Below are positions 11,773 through 22,561 of a stretch of 64,000 nucleotides of DNA, piece after piece. The notes beneath the pieces were generated by a model. The model was not told where the DNA came from. It did no database searches and worked only from the letters and a program-made list of their open reading frames with translations. Where the stretch lies: positions 124,001 through 188,000 of the forward strand of contig JAYWVB010000001.1 of the NCBI GenBank assembly GCA_039881045.1, read 5' to 3'. The stretch's first letter is position 1. Every line of letters begins with the position of its first letter. This DNA comes from Chaetomium olivaceum. Lineage: Eukaryota > Ascomycota > Sordariomycetes > Sordariales > Chaetomiaceae. The position numbers and the translations under genes were made by a program.

Positions 11773-13024
11773 CTAAGAAGAGCCTTTGAGAGGAGAGGCC
11801 GGCTCTCCCTGTCCGGCCCCATCCTCTTTGCCTTTGGGCTTCAAATTATTCTCGACAGTCTTTCCCCCGTCTGCTCCAACCCCCTTCCCGTCCGCTTCGT
11901 AGTCCTTCTCGTAGTCTTCCCCTGCCTCATGCTCCTCCTCGTCGCCATATTCCTCCTCTTCATCTTCGTAGTCCATAAACTCGTCTTCCTCCTCGCTATC
12001 GGTGTCGCTATCGCTCTCATTAAACGACAATGCCCCTAATAGCGGCACATCGGTCCCCGCCAAGTGGCTCTTGATGATATTCGCCGTAACCTCCAGCAGG
12101 TGCGCATCCTTGTCAACCGGCACGTCGCGGTCCATATCAAAATCCATCTCGTCCTTATCCACCGGCAGCTGCCTCCTCAAACCACCATCACCACCAGCAT
12201 CACCAGCAGCACCAGCACTCCTCCCCCCATCCACCCCCCCACCACCCCTCGGCCCAGACGCGCCCATAACCCACCTCCTCACCGCTCCCCCTTAGCGACC
12301 TTCTTCGCCGCCAGCACAGCATCCCCTCCACCCCCCCAAGCAACCGCCCCGGCGCCGCGACCCCCGGCCCCGCGGCGCCCCTCGCCACAAGGCCCCTCTG
12401 AAACCGTCTCCTCCGCCTGCGACGCCTCCGAACCAGCCGGTCGCGCACATACCACGCGATCATGACCGTGGCGGCCTGCGAGACGGCCGCGCGCCGCTTG
12501 CGCTGCTCCTCGTCGGCCCACGCCTGGCACCGCCGCTGCTGGGCCGCTGCCGCGGCCTCGCTGCGCTGCTGGTAAAAGTTCGCCATGCGCGAGGCCATGG
12601 CGAGGTAGCGCGGGTCGATTGCCGTTTGCGGTGGGGGTGGTGTTGCTGCTGCTGCTGCTGTTGGTGCTGCTGGCGGTGGTGTGGGTGTGCTGGTGTGGGG
12701 CGTATTGTTGGTGTTGTGGTAGTTGTGGCTGTGGTGGTTTTGGTGGTGGGTTTGGTGGTGGTGGTTATAGTTGGGAGGGCTGGGGAATAAAAATGGATTT
12801 AACGGCATCGAGTTGGTCGGGTTTGGTGTCGCTGAGGTTGATGAAGGTTGCGCGGGTTGTGATGGTTTTCCTTCCTGTCGGAGGGTGGAGCTTGTTTGGG
12901 GTTGCACCCCCTGAGTGAAAGATTGAAAGGGTTGTGGAGGAGGGCGATTCATGAACGTTTGGAATTCGGCTGGAGGCGTGATGGGGACCTGAGCCTTCAA
13001 AGGCAGCGGGATTGATGCCGCCAT
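11773..13024 (-). CDS. Low-complexity protein with an IQ-like basic helix and an acidic tail (one frame break)
   Basis: Unrecognised family. The N-terminal part (13024 down) is Pro/Ser/His/Asn-rich (NHHH and PPPP runs), then a well-formed helix DPRYLAMASRMANFYQQRSE through QAATVMIAWYVRDRLVRRRRRR, resembling an IQ/calmodulin-binding or nucleic-acid-binding basic helix. At the C7 run 12331-12337 (+ strand) the frame breaks. One extra base joins it to GGDAVLAAKKVAKGER, followed by a GT-AG intron (12282 to 12176 or 12173) and the acidic C-terminus (QLPVDKDEMDFDMDRDVP, VTANIIKSHLAGTDVPLLGALSFNESDSDTDSEEEDEF). With the base added the reading length is a multiple of three (about 381 residues). Alternatives are an unrecognised intron at the break or two separate small genes. 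Confidence 0.55.
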
Positions 13025-14596
13025 GATTGTTCGGTAAATACCTAGCCTGGGCGTGGCGGGAGTAATTGAGTTTCAGGGGCAACTCCGGACTCCGTGTCTA
13101 GGTGTTTGTCGTTTGCTTCTCTTGAATATCGCACCACAAACAACTTGTCGCCATCAACCGCATGCGGTATATTTGCGGGATGCACGAAGTCAAGCACTCG
13201 ACAAGAAGCGCGGCGTCGACACGGGCAAAATATAGAGAGAGATCAAAGATATCGGGGGCTGAGTCCGGGGCGGCGGGCCAGAGAGTTCTTTATACCGACA
13301 TCTCCGAACTCATCTTTCCCGAAAGTCCGGGTAGCTCGCTCCCTTGCCCAACGCCCCATCTAAGAATATGTCGGGGGCCAACAGCCACCCATACACAAGA
13401 TTAATAAGTGGGTGGGTTCGTCAGCATCTGGCAATCAGCCTCGGGACCTAATCACGCATCAACGCAGCACCGAGGAGCCCGACATGTTCCCACCGCCAAC
13501 AGGCCGTGACGGGTCGCTGCGGGGCGCATAAGAGCCCGACAAGTCGCCAAAAAGAAAGGTCTGAGACCAGGTGGTAGGGGGTTTGTGATGGTCTGGTCGG
13601 AGCGGGGAGATAGGCTCCTTGGAGCTCGGGTAGCAGACGGCGCGGGATAAAAATGGCCTGAGAGGGGCCTGGAAAACCGTGGTATGATGACAGAACGGGT
13701 CCAAATCGGTCGATGCCGAGTGTTTCCAGCAAATGGCCACCGTCGGCGCGCCTCGGCCGGCAGCACGATCGGGCCACCCGAAAATCATGCCCAGAACCTC
13801 GAAACCTGCACGATTGGCTCTTCCCACCCGAACCATCCCAAACAGCTCGCATTTTCAGGAATTGTGGGAAAGGGTGCCACTCGTTTGCAGCGACCATCGC
13901 TTCATCGCATCTTCCGCCGATCCAGCGCCTGGATCTGCTTTCCGTGCGTGCTTTGTTGAGGGGTGTCCAAGGCGTGTTGTCATCGTTGGCTTTTCTCCGG
14001 CCAACTCACTAAATTCCAAATCTAGAAGCTCCAAATCTAGAAGCGAGCAGCGAATGAGTTGTCTAGACCCGAAGATCTGTTAGCTTCTTTTAAGTTTCCT
14101 TTTTTCAGCTTGAAACTTGGAACTGTAATCGGCCACGTCGGCGCATCACCCATCCGCTCGGAACAACGCGGCGCCGTCCGTTGCCTCTTTGTTTCTCCGG
14201 GGTTTGTCGGCGAGATTTTTGGGATATTTGACGATCGGTGTTGCTGGCCTTGGCTTCTTTCTGCAAACCTGCGGGATTCCCAGTGGTCCGATGCCTTGGC
14301 CAAAAACCAGCCGAAATGGGCAAGTAGTATACCTTACTGTGTAAACGCCCAGTCGGGGATTTCAAAGCGTGCCCTTGAAGTCAATGTGGGTCTATCAACA
14401 TGCCAAGCCTTCTCCCGATTTTGATTTCCATTTCCGGGGTTTGGTTGACCATTTCTTTGCTTTCTAATTTTTTGAGCACCATCGGGCCGCGTTTAGTCAA
14501 CGTCCCTCATAAATATTTCCCGACGACAACAGGGCAACGACGTTACCCATCCCACCATCTCCCGATGTGGAGCACACTACGAACAGGTCATACTTG
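13025..14596. other. Divergent intergenic region, 1.6 kb
   Basis: Separates the starts at 13024 (-) and 14597 (+). All open frames here are short, overlap on both strands and have no protein-like composition. A 14-bp direct duplication containing AAATCTAGAAG lies at 14016-14044. Otherwise ordinary sequence; the msh1 promoter should lie near 14400-14596. Confidence 0.55.
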
Positions 14597-17500
14597 ATGC
14601 TTTGCGCGCGCCCAACATCAGCCCCGCGCCTTCGGATCGCGTGCCTCGGCCGTTCTCGCTCGTTCCCGCCATGTAGCCCCGCCACCGTCAGGTGCCTAGG
14701 TCGAAAGAATGTAACCACGGCCTTGGTTCATCGTGGGCCTGGGCCACTTGAAGATCTGCGACGGATCCCGCATCTCCAGGTCCGCGGCAAGAAAACACGG
14801 ACAGTCAAGCTCGATGATTTGCCCCAGGGCTTTGTCGAACCGTTAGAGCCCCTCCCGCCTGAAGAAGATGAACCAGCATACCCGACCGTGGTGCTACAGG
14901 CACGCCGCAATATGCAGAAGTTTGACAATTGTGTGCTGCTCACGCGTGTCGGTGGCTTCTACGAGCTGTATTTTGACCAAGCCGACGAGTACGGCCCGCT
15001 CCTCAACATCAAGGTAGCGCAAAAGAAGACGAGTGCCGGCCCAGTTTCAATGGTATTGTTCCGTGCCCGCACCGCGCCGTTGTCTTGTTCATTGGTCGTC
15101 TGATGGGTTTCTGTTCTTGCCAGGCCGGCTTCCCTTTTTTTCAGTTAGAACGCTTCCTTAAGGTTCTCGTCCAAGACTACAACCGCCATGTAGCCATTGC
15201 TGAAGAGTTCCCAAACGACCCCTCAGAAAAGGTCAAGTCGGGCGGTCTGATGCACACTCGCAAAGTAACCCGTATCGTCACGCCAGGCACTCTCATCGAC
15301 GAGAACTTCATGGACCCTTATGCAAACAACTATGTCATGGCCATCCACCTGCCCGAGAGGGCGGTATCGGATGATGTGAGCTGCCAAGAGGACCAACATG
15401 CCACAGAAACGTCAGAATCCCCAAATGATGCAGCGACTCGCTTAGGTCTAGCATGGCTGGATCTATCGACGGGCTCTTTTTTCACCCAGCCGACAACGTT
15501 GGCTGCTCTTGGCTCCGTCCTCTCCCGAGTCTGTCCTCGAGAGGTAGTTCTTGACCAAGCGCTCGAATCTGACCAGAACCACACTCTCCTGTCTGTCCTC
15601 CAGGAGGAGAGGTACCTCGTAACTTATTCGCCCCAGGGGGCGCTACGGCAGCTGTCTGATTGGGTGCCCATGCTAGAGTCGGAGATACCAGCTAAGACAG
15701 TCAATGAGTTGACGGATAGTGAGGTGCAAGCGGGGAGTATTCTGCTTCAGTACGTCAAGGACAGGCTGCAGGGGCTGAGCATGAAGCTACAGCCACCGCT
15801 CCGTCACGAGGGCAGACATGTCATGAATATCGACAAGAATAGCATGCGCTCTCTGGAAATCAAACAGACTATGAGGGATGGCGTCTTCAAAGGGAGCTTG
15901 CTGCATGCTATTAGACGGACCGTAACTAAGAGCGGTGCCAGACTTCTTAACGAGTGGCTCAGTATGTCCTCCTTGTCAGGGGTTAAGTCGAAGTGGGGAG
16001 TTCCATGCTAACCCGACATAGGCGCCCCTTCGACCTCGCTCGAAGTGATCAATTCCAGGCAAAACCTGGTCTCACGATTCATCCAGGACGAAGACCTCCG
16101 AGACGCCACCATCGTCCTGCTCCGCAGGAGCCACGACTCGCAGCGTCTCGTCCAGAAGTTCGCGCTCAACCGCGGAGACGCCGACGACCTGCTCCGGCTG
16201 GCCAACACCATCAGGGCGACCGAAGACATCGTCAACCTCCTAAATACATCCGTCCCACCCCAACCCGACAACGTCCCGGAGGCGCAATGCCTCTCCAACA
16301 TGGTAGACCGCATCAGCCTTGACCAGCCGCTCAAACTCGCCAAACGCATCCGCGATGCCATCGACGAGGAGGGGCTCGTGCACCAGCACCAGATCGAGGA
16401 CAGCGCAACCGACGAGATGATCGCCCTAGCCCAAGAGATCGTCAAGACGGAAGGCACCGCCGAGGACAGCACTCTGATCCCCAAAACCGCAGCCGCCAAG
16501 ATAGCCAAAAAGAAACCAACCACCTCCATCCGCGACCACTACGGCGAAGACAGCGAAGTGTGGATTATGAAGCCCGGCGCCTCGGCGGCCCTCAAGCGCC
16601 TCCACGCCCAGCTCACCACGCTCCGCGAAGAAAAGGACGTCCTCACGGAGCAGCTCCGCGCCCGCCTCGGCGCCAACTCGCTCACGCTGCGCTGGACCCC
16701 CGTGCTCGGCCACATCTGCCACGTCAAGGGCCGCGACGCGCGGAGCCCGCCGACCGCCACCGGCGGCACGGCCACGGGCGGCGGCGACGACGAAACCCGG
16801 AACCCGATCCGCACCGTCTCCTCCAGCCGCACGACGCGGTCCTTCCACCAACCCGAATGGACCGCGCTCGGCGAAGCGATCGACAAGCTGCGCTTCCAGA
16901 TCCGCGGGGAAGAGCAGCGGGTCTTCGCCGCTCTGCGGGCGCGCGTGGTGGCCAATCTGGTCAAGCTACGGCGCAACGCGCTGGTGCTGGACGAGCTGGA
17001 CATCGCGACGTCGTTCGCGCGGCTGGCGACGGAACAGGGGCTGGTGCGGCCCGTGCTGAGCAACTCGCAGCAGACCGTCATCGTGGGCGGGCGGCACCCG
17101 ACGGTGGAGGGCGGGCTGGCTGAGCAGGGGCGCACGTTCCAGAGGAATGATCTCTTTCTGGGCTCGGCGCCGGGGACGAGGGCGGTCGCGGCGACGCCAA
17201 CAGACGGTGGGGAGGAACAGCAACACCAAGGTCATGGCAGGATCTGGCTGATCACGGGTCCGAATATGGCCGGCAAATCGACCTTCCTCCGCCAAAACGC
17301 GCTGATCACCATTCTCGCGCAGATTGGGTGTTACGTGCCCGCCGACTACGCATCGTTGGGCATCGTCGACGCCATCTTCAGCCGGGTTGGGTCAGCCGAC
17401 AATCTGTTCCAAGACCAGAGCACCTTCATGGTGGAGATGCTCGAGACGGCAGCCATCCTGCAGCAGGCGACGCCGCGGTCGTTTGTGATCATGGATGAAG

Positions 17501-17907
17501 TGGGTAGGGGTACGACGCCTGAGGATGGTACGGCCGTAGCGTTCGCAGCGCTGCACCATTTAGTGACCGTCAACAGGTGCCGAGCGTTGTTCGCGACGCA
17601 CTTCCATGGCATCGCGGATCTCGTGGCGAAGGAGGGATTCAGGGTGGAGGATGGAGGCCCTTGTGGGACTATTGACGCGTACTGCACGGACGTAGAGGAG
17701 GACGAGCAAGGCGGGTTTGTCTACGTTCACAAGCTACGCAAGGGCGTCAACAGACAGAGCCACGCGCTCAAGGTGGCGCGCTTGGCCGGGCTACCGGAAC
17801 AAGTGATCCAGGTGGCCCAGCAGGTACTACGGGATTCTGGGGTTGAAATGTCACCAGGGACGGTGCGGCCTACGAAGATAGCGCCGGCGGCGGCAGTTGT
17901 AGCATAA
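14597..17907 (+). CDS. msh1: Msh1, mitochondrial MutS-family mismatch repair ATPase
   Basis: MutS homologue that maintains mitochondrial DNA. Exons 14597-15052, 15124-15961 and 16022-17907 give 1059 residues. The N-terminus (LCARPTSAPRLRIACLGRSRSF) is Arg/Ser/Ala-rich and lacks acidic residues, as in a mitochondrial presequence. The mismatch-binding motif region reads LLTRVGGFYELYFDQADEYGPLL (family F-x-E motif: FYE), then KKTSAGPVSM-AGFPFFQLERFLK across intron 1. The ATPase has Walker A GPNMAGKST at about residue 843, Walker B/signature VIMDEVGRGTTPEDG at about 918 and the CRALFATHFH switch. The connector/core carries FKGSLLHAIRRTVTKSGARLLNEWLS. The Msh1 subfamily is inferred from the presequence and the AGFPFFQL region. 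No frame breaks. Confidence 0.95.
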
Positions 17908-18300
17908 ATCGATGTGATGGACGTTGAGCCTGGATGTTCATGTCAGCTTCAATACTCCATGTAAAGTACGTAACATATCCAAGGGAGAAGACAGTGTCTC
18001 ATAAAAGTTGTGATGGGTTTCATCAATGAAATTCAGGGTTAAAAAGCTCTTTGATCATTTGCATAATCATCGACAGTGGTGGTAACGACGAGGAGAGAAG
18101 TACTAACCTGGGTTTTGAAGGCGAGCAGCTGACACAGTCAGAGCATCGACACGCAACAGATAAAGTTCAACGTGGCCATCAAACACGGGTTTAATTGAAC
18201 CGGCACCGATCTATATAGACGGAAACAAAGATCCGTGGAACCTTTGCCCGACGTAAACCAGCATTGTCGGTCCAAGCGCGCCGTACTCGAGTGGTTACAT
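17908..18300. other. Convergent intergenic region (two 3' ends)
   Basis: 393 bp between the stop codons of msh1 and the P0 gene, AT-richer than the flanking coding DNA. It should hold both 3' UTRs and polyadenylation signals. No gene seen. Confidence 0.55.
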
Positions 18301-19359
18301 TTAATCGCTGTTAACCATGTTAGCAGTGTACTCAAACGGAAGCGCAGGATCACGAACAAGAGACCACCGAAGCCCTCATCGTCGGACTCCTCCTTCTCGG
18401 ACTCCTCCTTCTCCTCGACCTTGGTCTCGGCAGGGCCAGCGGCCTCGGCAACAGGAGCGGCAGCGGCGTACGCATCGGGGTTGGCGATACGGTCCTTGAG
18501 CTCATCGATCTCGGGCCAGCTGAAGTCGGTCTCGATGGCGACGGCCAGCACCTTCTTGTAGGAGTTGACAATCGAGTGGATAACCGACGGCAGGGTGGGG
18601 AAGTTGAGGGCGAGCGAGATCGCGGCGACGGTAGTGATGGCCGACGAGAAGGACTTCAGGAGCTGCTCCTCACCAATATCGAGAACATCCGCAGGGAAGG
18701 CGTTGCCGTGGTCGTAGACCTGAGCGATACCCATGCCGTAGGTGAAGGGAGAGATGTTCAGCATGTTGAGGAGGGTCGCCTCGGAGGGGCCGACCTTGAG
18801 ACCGGCCTCGACGAGCTTCAGATCGGTGGTAATTTCAATGGTACCACGGGCAATCTTGGTGGGGACACCGAGAGCCTGGAAGAAAGAGGTCTTGCCGGGT
18901 TCCATGCCGGTGTTGCCAGCGGGCACCCACACGTCGGACGGGGCAACGGCACCGGCACGGGCGGGGGCGGCAACCTTGTTGGCCAGGATCTTGTCACGGA
19001 TCTCCTTGAGGTCACCGTTGGTGAAGACGAAGCCGATGTTGCCCTTGACGAAGGGCAGGAGGCGCTCGTACTCGGGCGAGTCGGTAAGGAAGGTCTTGAG
19101 CGCACGGCGGACCTGTTGGATTGCACCATGGTTAGAAATCTGCCGACAGCCGCAGTGGAATAAATCCAGGGCCTAGCATGCTCACCATGGTGTTCTTGCC
19201 CATCAGGACAACGCCCTGGCCGCGGAGCGACTGGCGAATCTCGTGCATCTGCTGAGACGAGACATTGTCGACGGAGACGATGAAGATGGAGGCGTACTCC
19301 TCCAACAAGCCCTTCAGCTTGTCGAAGTACCCGGCCTTGTTTCCTGTTTTGCCCCCCAT
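18301..19359 (-). CDS. rpp0: 60S ribosomal protein P0 (uL10), ribosomal stalk base
   Basis: Binds 25S rRNA and anchors P1/P2 dimers of the GTPase-activating stalk. Exons 19359-19186, 19112-18358 and 18307-18301 give 311 residues, the normal length. MGGKTGNKAGYFDKLKGLLEEY, the SQQMHEIRQSLRG helix and LMGKNTM-VRRALKTFL across intron 1 are typical. The C-terminus has the Ala-rich hinge and the acidic stalk end EESDDEGFGGLFD. That last LFD-stop needs a second intron (18357-18308, GTTCGT...CAG) leaving a terminal coding exon of only 7 nt, C-GAT-TAA; without it the frame runs into unrelated residues. A telobox-like TAGGGTTAGG lies 157 bp upstream of the start (19516-19525). Confidence 0.97.
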
Positions 19360-20080
19360 ATCTTCTTTGCTTGTGAAGGTAGGATGTTTAAGGGCGATGG
19401 TTGTGTGGTGAGGAAACGGAAATTGGGAGTTTGGCGATGTTGCTTGTCGGAAAACTTCCCGAAGCAGAAAGCTCAGAATTTCGCACAATTGAACTGCGCC
19501 TGTGGGGGTGCTTCGTAGGGTTAGGTGGGTCGCCCAATGGGAAGGATTGGCAGGCCCCACTTCTCGCTCGAGCGAAGCTCAACTTCAGGTGTGGCTCAGC
19601 CGCGTAGACAATATTGTAGGGAGACCGAATGGGCAAGCTGCTCGAGCGGCAGGGAAAAAGTTAAGAAGGAACGAGAGTTGGAATATAACACCAGTATAAA
19701 GAGGATATTTCAATTGAGCAACTTAATTAATGTTCACGACCTCTTTCAACTGTATCCTGACGTCTTGTTTAAATCAGCCACATATGTGGCTTGCCCTTTG
19801 ACAAATTTCTTTGCAAGTCGCCGTTGCCGGCTTCACTCAGACCTTCCTTCCAGTTGTGTAACCACCTAACTAACCCTCGAGTCACGGTATGTTACCCATT
19901 CCACCTTGATGCTAGAATCCTTGACTAAGATTTTGCAGATACAAGAGCCAAAGGTCAAGGCGTTGAAGTTGGAGTTTGCGTCTGGAAGTCTCGGCGTTGA
20001 CTCAATCTCTCGCTGTTCAACCACTTCCGCAGCTCTCCCATTGCATCACCACAAGGCAATTTATTCCGGGGTTTTTTTTG
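19360..20080. other. Divergent promoter region, P0 gene / trm82
   Basis: 721 bp between the starts at 19359 (-) and 20081 (+). It holds both promoters and leaders; the telobox-like site at 19516-19525 is listed separately. Between 19700 and 20080 are AT-rich leader sequence and a run of eight T at about 20072-20079 just before the trm82 ATG. No further gene. Confidence 0.6.
19516..19525. promoter_or_regulatory. Telobox-like site upstream of the P0 gene
   Basis: TAGGGTTAGG, reading CCTAACCCTA on the gene strand. Telobox (AACCCTA) elements bound by Tbf1-like factors are known upstream of ribosomal-protein genes in many filamentous ascomycetes. Position and sequence fit; function is inferred. 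Confidence 0.4.
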
Positions 20081-21821
20081 ATGGTCCTCCCGTATCATCT
20101 CATCAAGGTGTGCGGCAGCACCGTCTTTGCCGCACAAGGGAGTGACATTCACTCTTTCAATTCGGCCCTCGAGTACATCTCAACTTGGAAGTACCCGGTG
20201 CAGCAGACGGATGAGTCAAATGGTCCCTCCGCTGAGGCTCAAGAGTCACCGGCGCAAGAAGAACCGCCTACCAAGCGTAGGAAGGTTGAGCCGGGTCAGG
20301 AAGAGGGCCCTAAAGGCCGTCGTGCGAAATCCACAAACGGGCAGCCGAAGAACAATAAGTCTGCCAAGTACGACGTTCCCGGCAATGAGCGCCCCTTCAT
20401 CCAAGGGCTCTATGCCACCACCGACGGCCGCCACTTGGTAGCCATCACGGGGTCTGATAAGACGATTTGGGTATTCGAGCATGATGGCGCGGGCAATTTA
20501 AAACAACTCAGCCAAAGGCAAGTTTGCCCCTAACCCTAAACCACCCGCCAAAGCTAACCCTTTGCCTAGAGCAATGCCAAAACGCCCTTGCTCCCTCGCC
20601 CTCACCCACGACAATCTCACCATCCTCTCAGCCGACAAATTCGGCGATGTCTACGCCCTCCCCTTGTTCCCTTCTCCCATCCCCCCAACCACCACCTCGG
20701 CCACTCCAGCAGCAGCAGCCACCCCGTCCGCCCCCTCACCACCCGCCTCGGTGCCGGACCGATCCCGCAGCGCGAGCGCCACCCCCTCCGCCGCAACCCC
20801 CAACCCCTTCAAGCCACAAGCGAACGAGTTGACCGTGCACACGAAACGCAACCTCAGGGCGCTCGAGGCCCAGAAGATCTCGCTCGGCCGCCGCGCCCTG
20901 CAGGAGCAGCCCAACCGCCCGCAGTTCGAGCTCACCCTCCTCCTCGGGCACGTATCCATGCTTACCGCCATCGCCGTCGGCACCACCACCGTCCCCGACA
21001 GCAGCAGCAGCACGAACGGCCAACGGACCAGGGAGTACATCCTCACCGCCGACCGCGACGAGCACATCCGCGTGTCGCGCGGCATGCCGCAGGCGCACGT
21101 CATCGAGCGCTTCTGTCTGGGCCACGAGGACTTTGTCAGTCGTCTGTGCGTGGCGCCCGGCGGGCGCGCGGACGTGCTGATCTCGGGCGGCGGCGACGAC
21201 GACCTGTTCGTGTGGGACTGGGCTGAGGGCCGGCTGCTTGGGCGGGCCGGGGTGCTGGAGCATGTGAAGCGGGGGTGTAGAGGAGGAGGAGGAGGGGGAG
21301 GGGGAGGGGGTGGGAGTAAATAAGGTGGCTGTGACGAGGGTTTTTGCGTGTGCCTGGGAGGGTGGGGTGGGGGTGTTTGTTGTTTTGGAGCGGTATGTTG
21401 TTTATGTTTTCTACTTCCCTTCCACTTCCCCATATTTTGTTATCTGTAGTGCTGTGTTACATCTCACAAACAGTCACTCTAATCCCTCTAGCATCCCCGC
21501 GCTCTTCCGCTACGAACTCCTCGAGGATAACACCCTCCAGCACCGCGAGACTATCCCCACGCCAGGCAATCCGCTCGATGTTGAGGTACTGGAAGCACCG
21601 GGACGGCGCCACGTCTTTTGGCCGTCGTTTATCCCAGCAGCTCTGCCGAGGGAAGCAGCAACTCTTCCTCATTCATCGTGCTGGACAAGGGTGAAACGGG
21701 CTGGAAGCAAACAAATGTTGAGAATCTCCCCGCGGGCGGAGACATCGACATCAGTGACACTGAGTTGCAGAAGCTGCTGTATTCTACAGAAACTCTACGC
21801 AAGCTCTCGGATTTTGATTGA
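20081..21821 (+). CDS. trm82: Trm82, WD40 subunit of tRNA (guanine-N7) methyltransferase (two frame breaks)
   Basis: Non-catalytic WD-repeat partner of Trm8, which methylates G46 of tRNAs. Exons 20081-20517, 20570-21392 and 21492-21821; with both indels corrected, 529 residues. Signatures: the N-terminal strand AAQGSDIHSF, a KRRK-rich insert, GLYATTDGRHLVAITGSDKTIWVF, MPKRPCSLALT and SADKFGDVYALPL, the LLLGHVSMLTAI repeat, ILTADRDEHIRVSRGMPQAHVIERFCLGH, LISGGGDDDLFVWDW and the terminal DIDISDTELQKLLYSTETLRKLSDFD. Intron 1 has a GC donor (GCAAGT...TAG). The frame breaks once near the G5 run 21269-21273 (one base too many, just after EHVKR) and again at 21600-21619 (one base too few, between EVLEAPG and LAVVYPSSS). 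The two cancel in length. ATG 20081 is the only ATG near the conserved start. Confidence 0.88.
20518..20569 (+). other. GC-AG intron in trm82 carrying a telobox-like motif
   Basis: The donor is GCAAGT instead of GTAAGT. The acceptor is CCTAG. Splicing here joins NLKQLSQR to AMPKRPCSLALT in frame. The intron contains CTAACCCTAAACC at about 20530-20542, both a plausible branch region and a telobox-like AACCCTAA. Confidence 0.8.
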
Positions 21822-22561
21822 GGCAGACGGGAGACCGAAATAATACGAGGACAATTTTGTTCAAGTCGTGTGTGTGATATTACCGATGTTGACAAGAAAA
21901 CAGTCCAGTCACCCCTGATGCACCGAAATCGAGCAACACACAGAGGTGACAACTGTTGAAGATATCTTGTCTAGTGTACCTAACACTCGGAAGATGCTCC
22001 TCTCACACACAAGTATCTCTAGAGGGAATACGGCACCAGGTAACATGGGACCGTGTCTGCAGGTCGATCTCGCTCTTCAAGACTCTTCCTCTTGATACGT
22101 TCACAGTTCCAAACACACCCCAGAGCAAGACCAAGCGACTCCCATAATGCCCGATTCATTCGCTAAAAGAAAAAGAAAGATCCAGGCGGCAGAGCGAGCT
22201 GCCGCCACAGGAAAGCCAAATGCCTCTCTATCCTCTCGAGAACGCCGCCTTGCCAAGAGTGTTGTGGGGTGCCTAGTAAAAGATGAGAAAATGAGCTCGA
22301 GAAAAACAACCCTTCATGCATGCCCAAGAGAGGCTCTATGCTTCCCTATCTGGTTCTTTCCCTGGGGTATTTTCCATGTACCCTCCTGCTCCTCTCCGCC
22401 TCGTATCTCATTAATCAGAAGACCCGCCGCGCGCATCTACCATAGAAGATGCCCATATCAAGCGTGTCCTGCTCATTAATCGCCCGTTACTCTCAAAAAG
22501 TAGATAATGGGCACAACGGGTCGTGGGCATTTCCACTCCCCCTTTTTCGTCCTATATCATT
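21822..22561. other. Convergent intergenic region (two 3' ends)
   Basis: 740 bp between the stops of trm82 and the DnaJ gene. Only small unconvincing frames are present; a short Lys/Arg-rich frame at 22147-22479 has no conserved look. No RNA gene or repeat seen. Confidence 0.5.
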
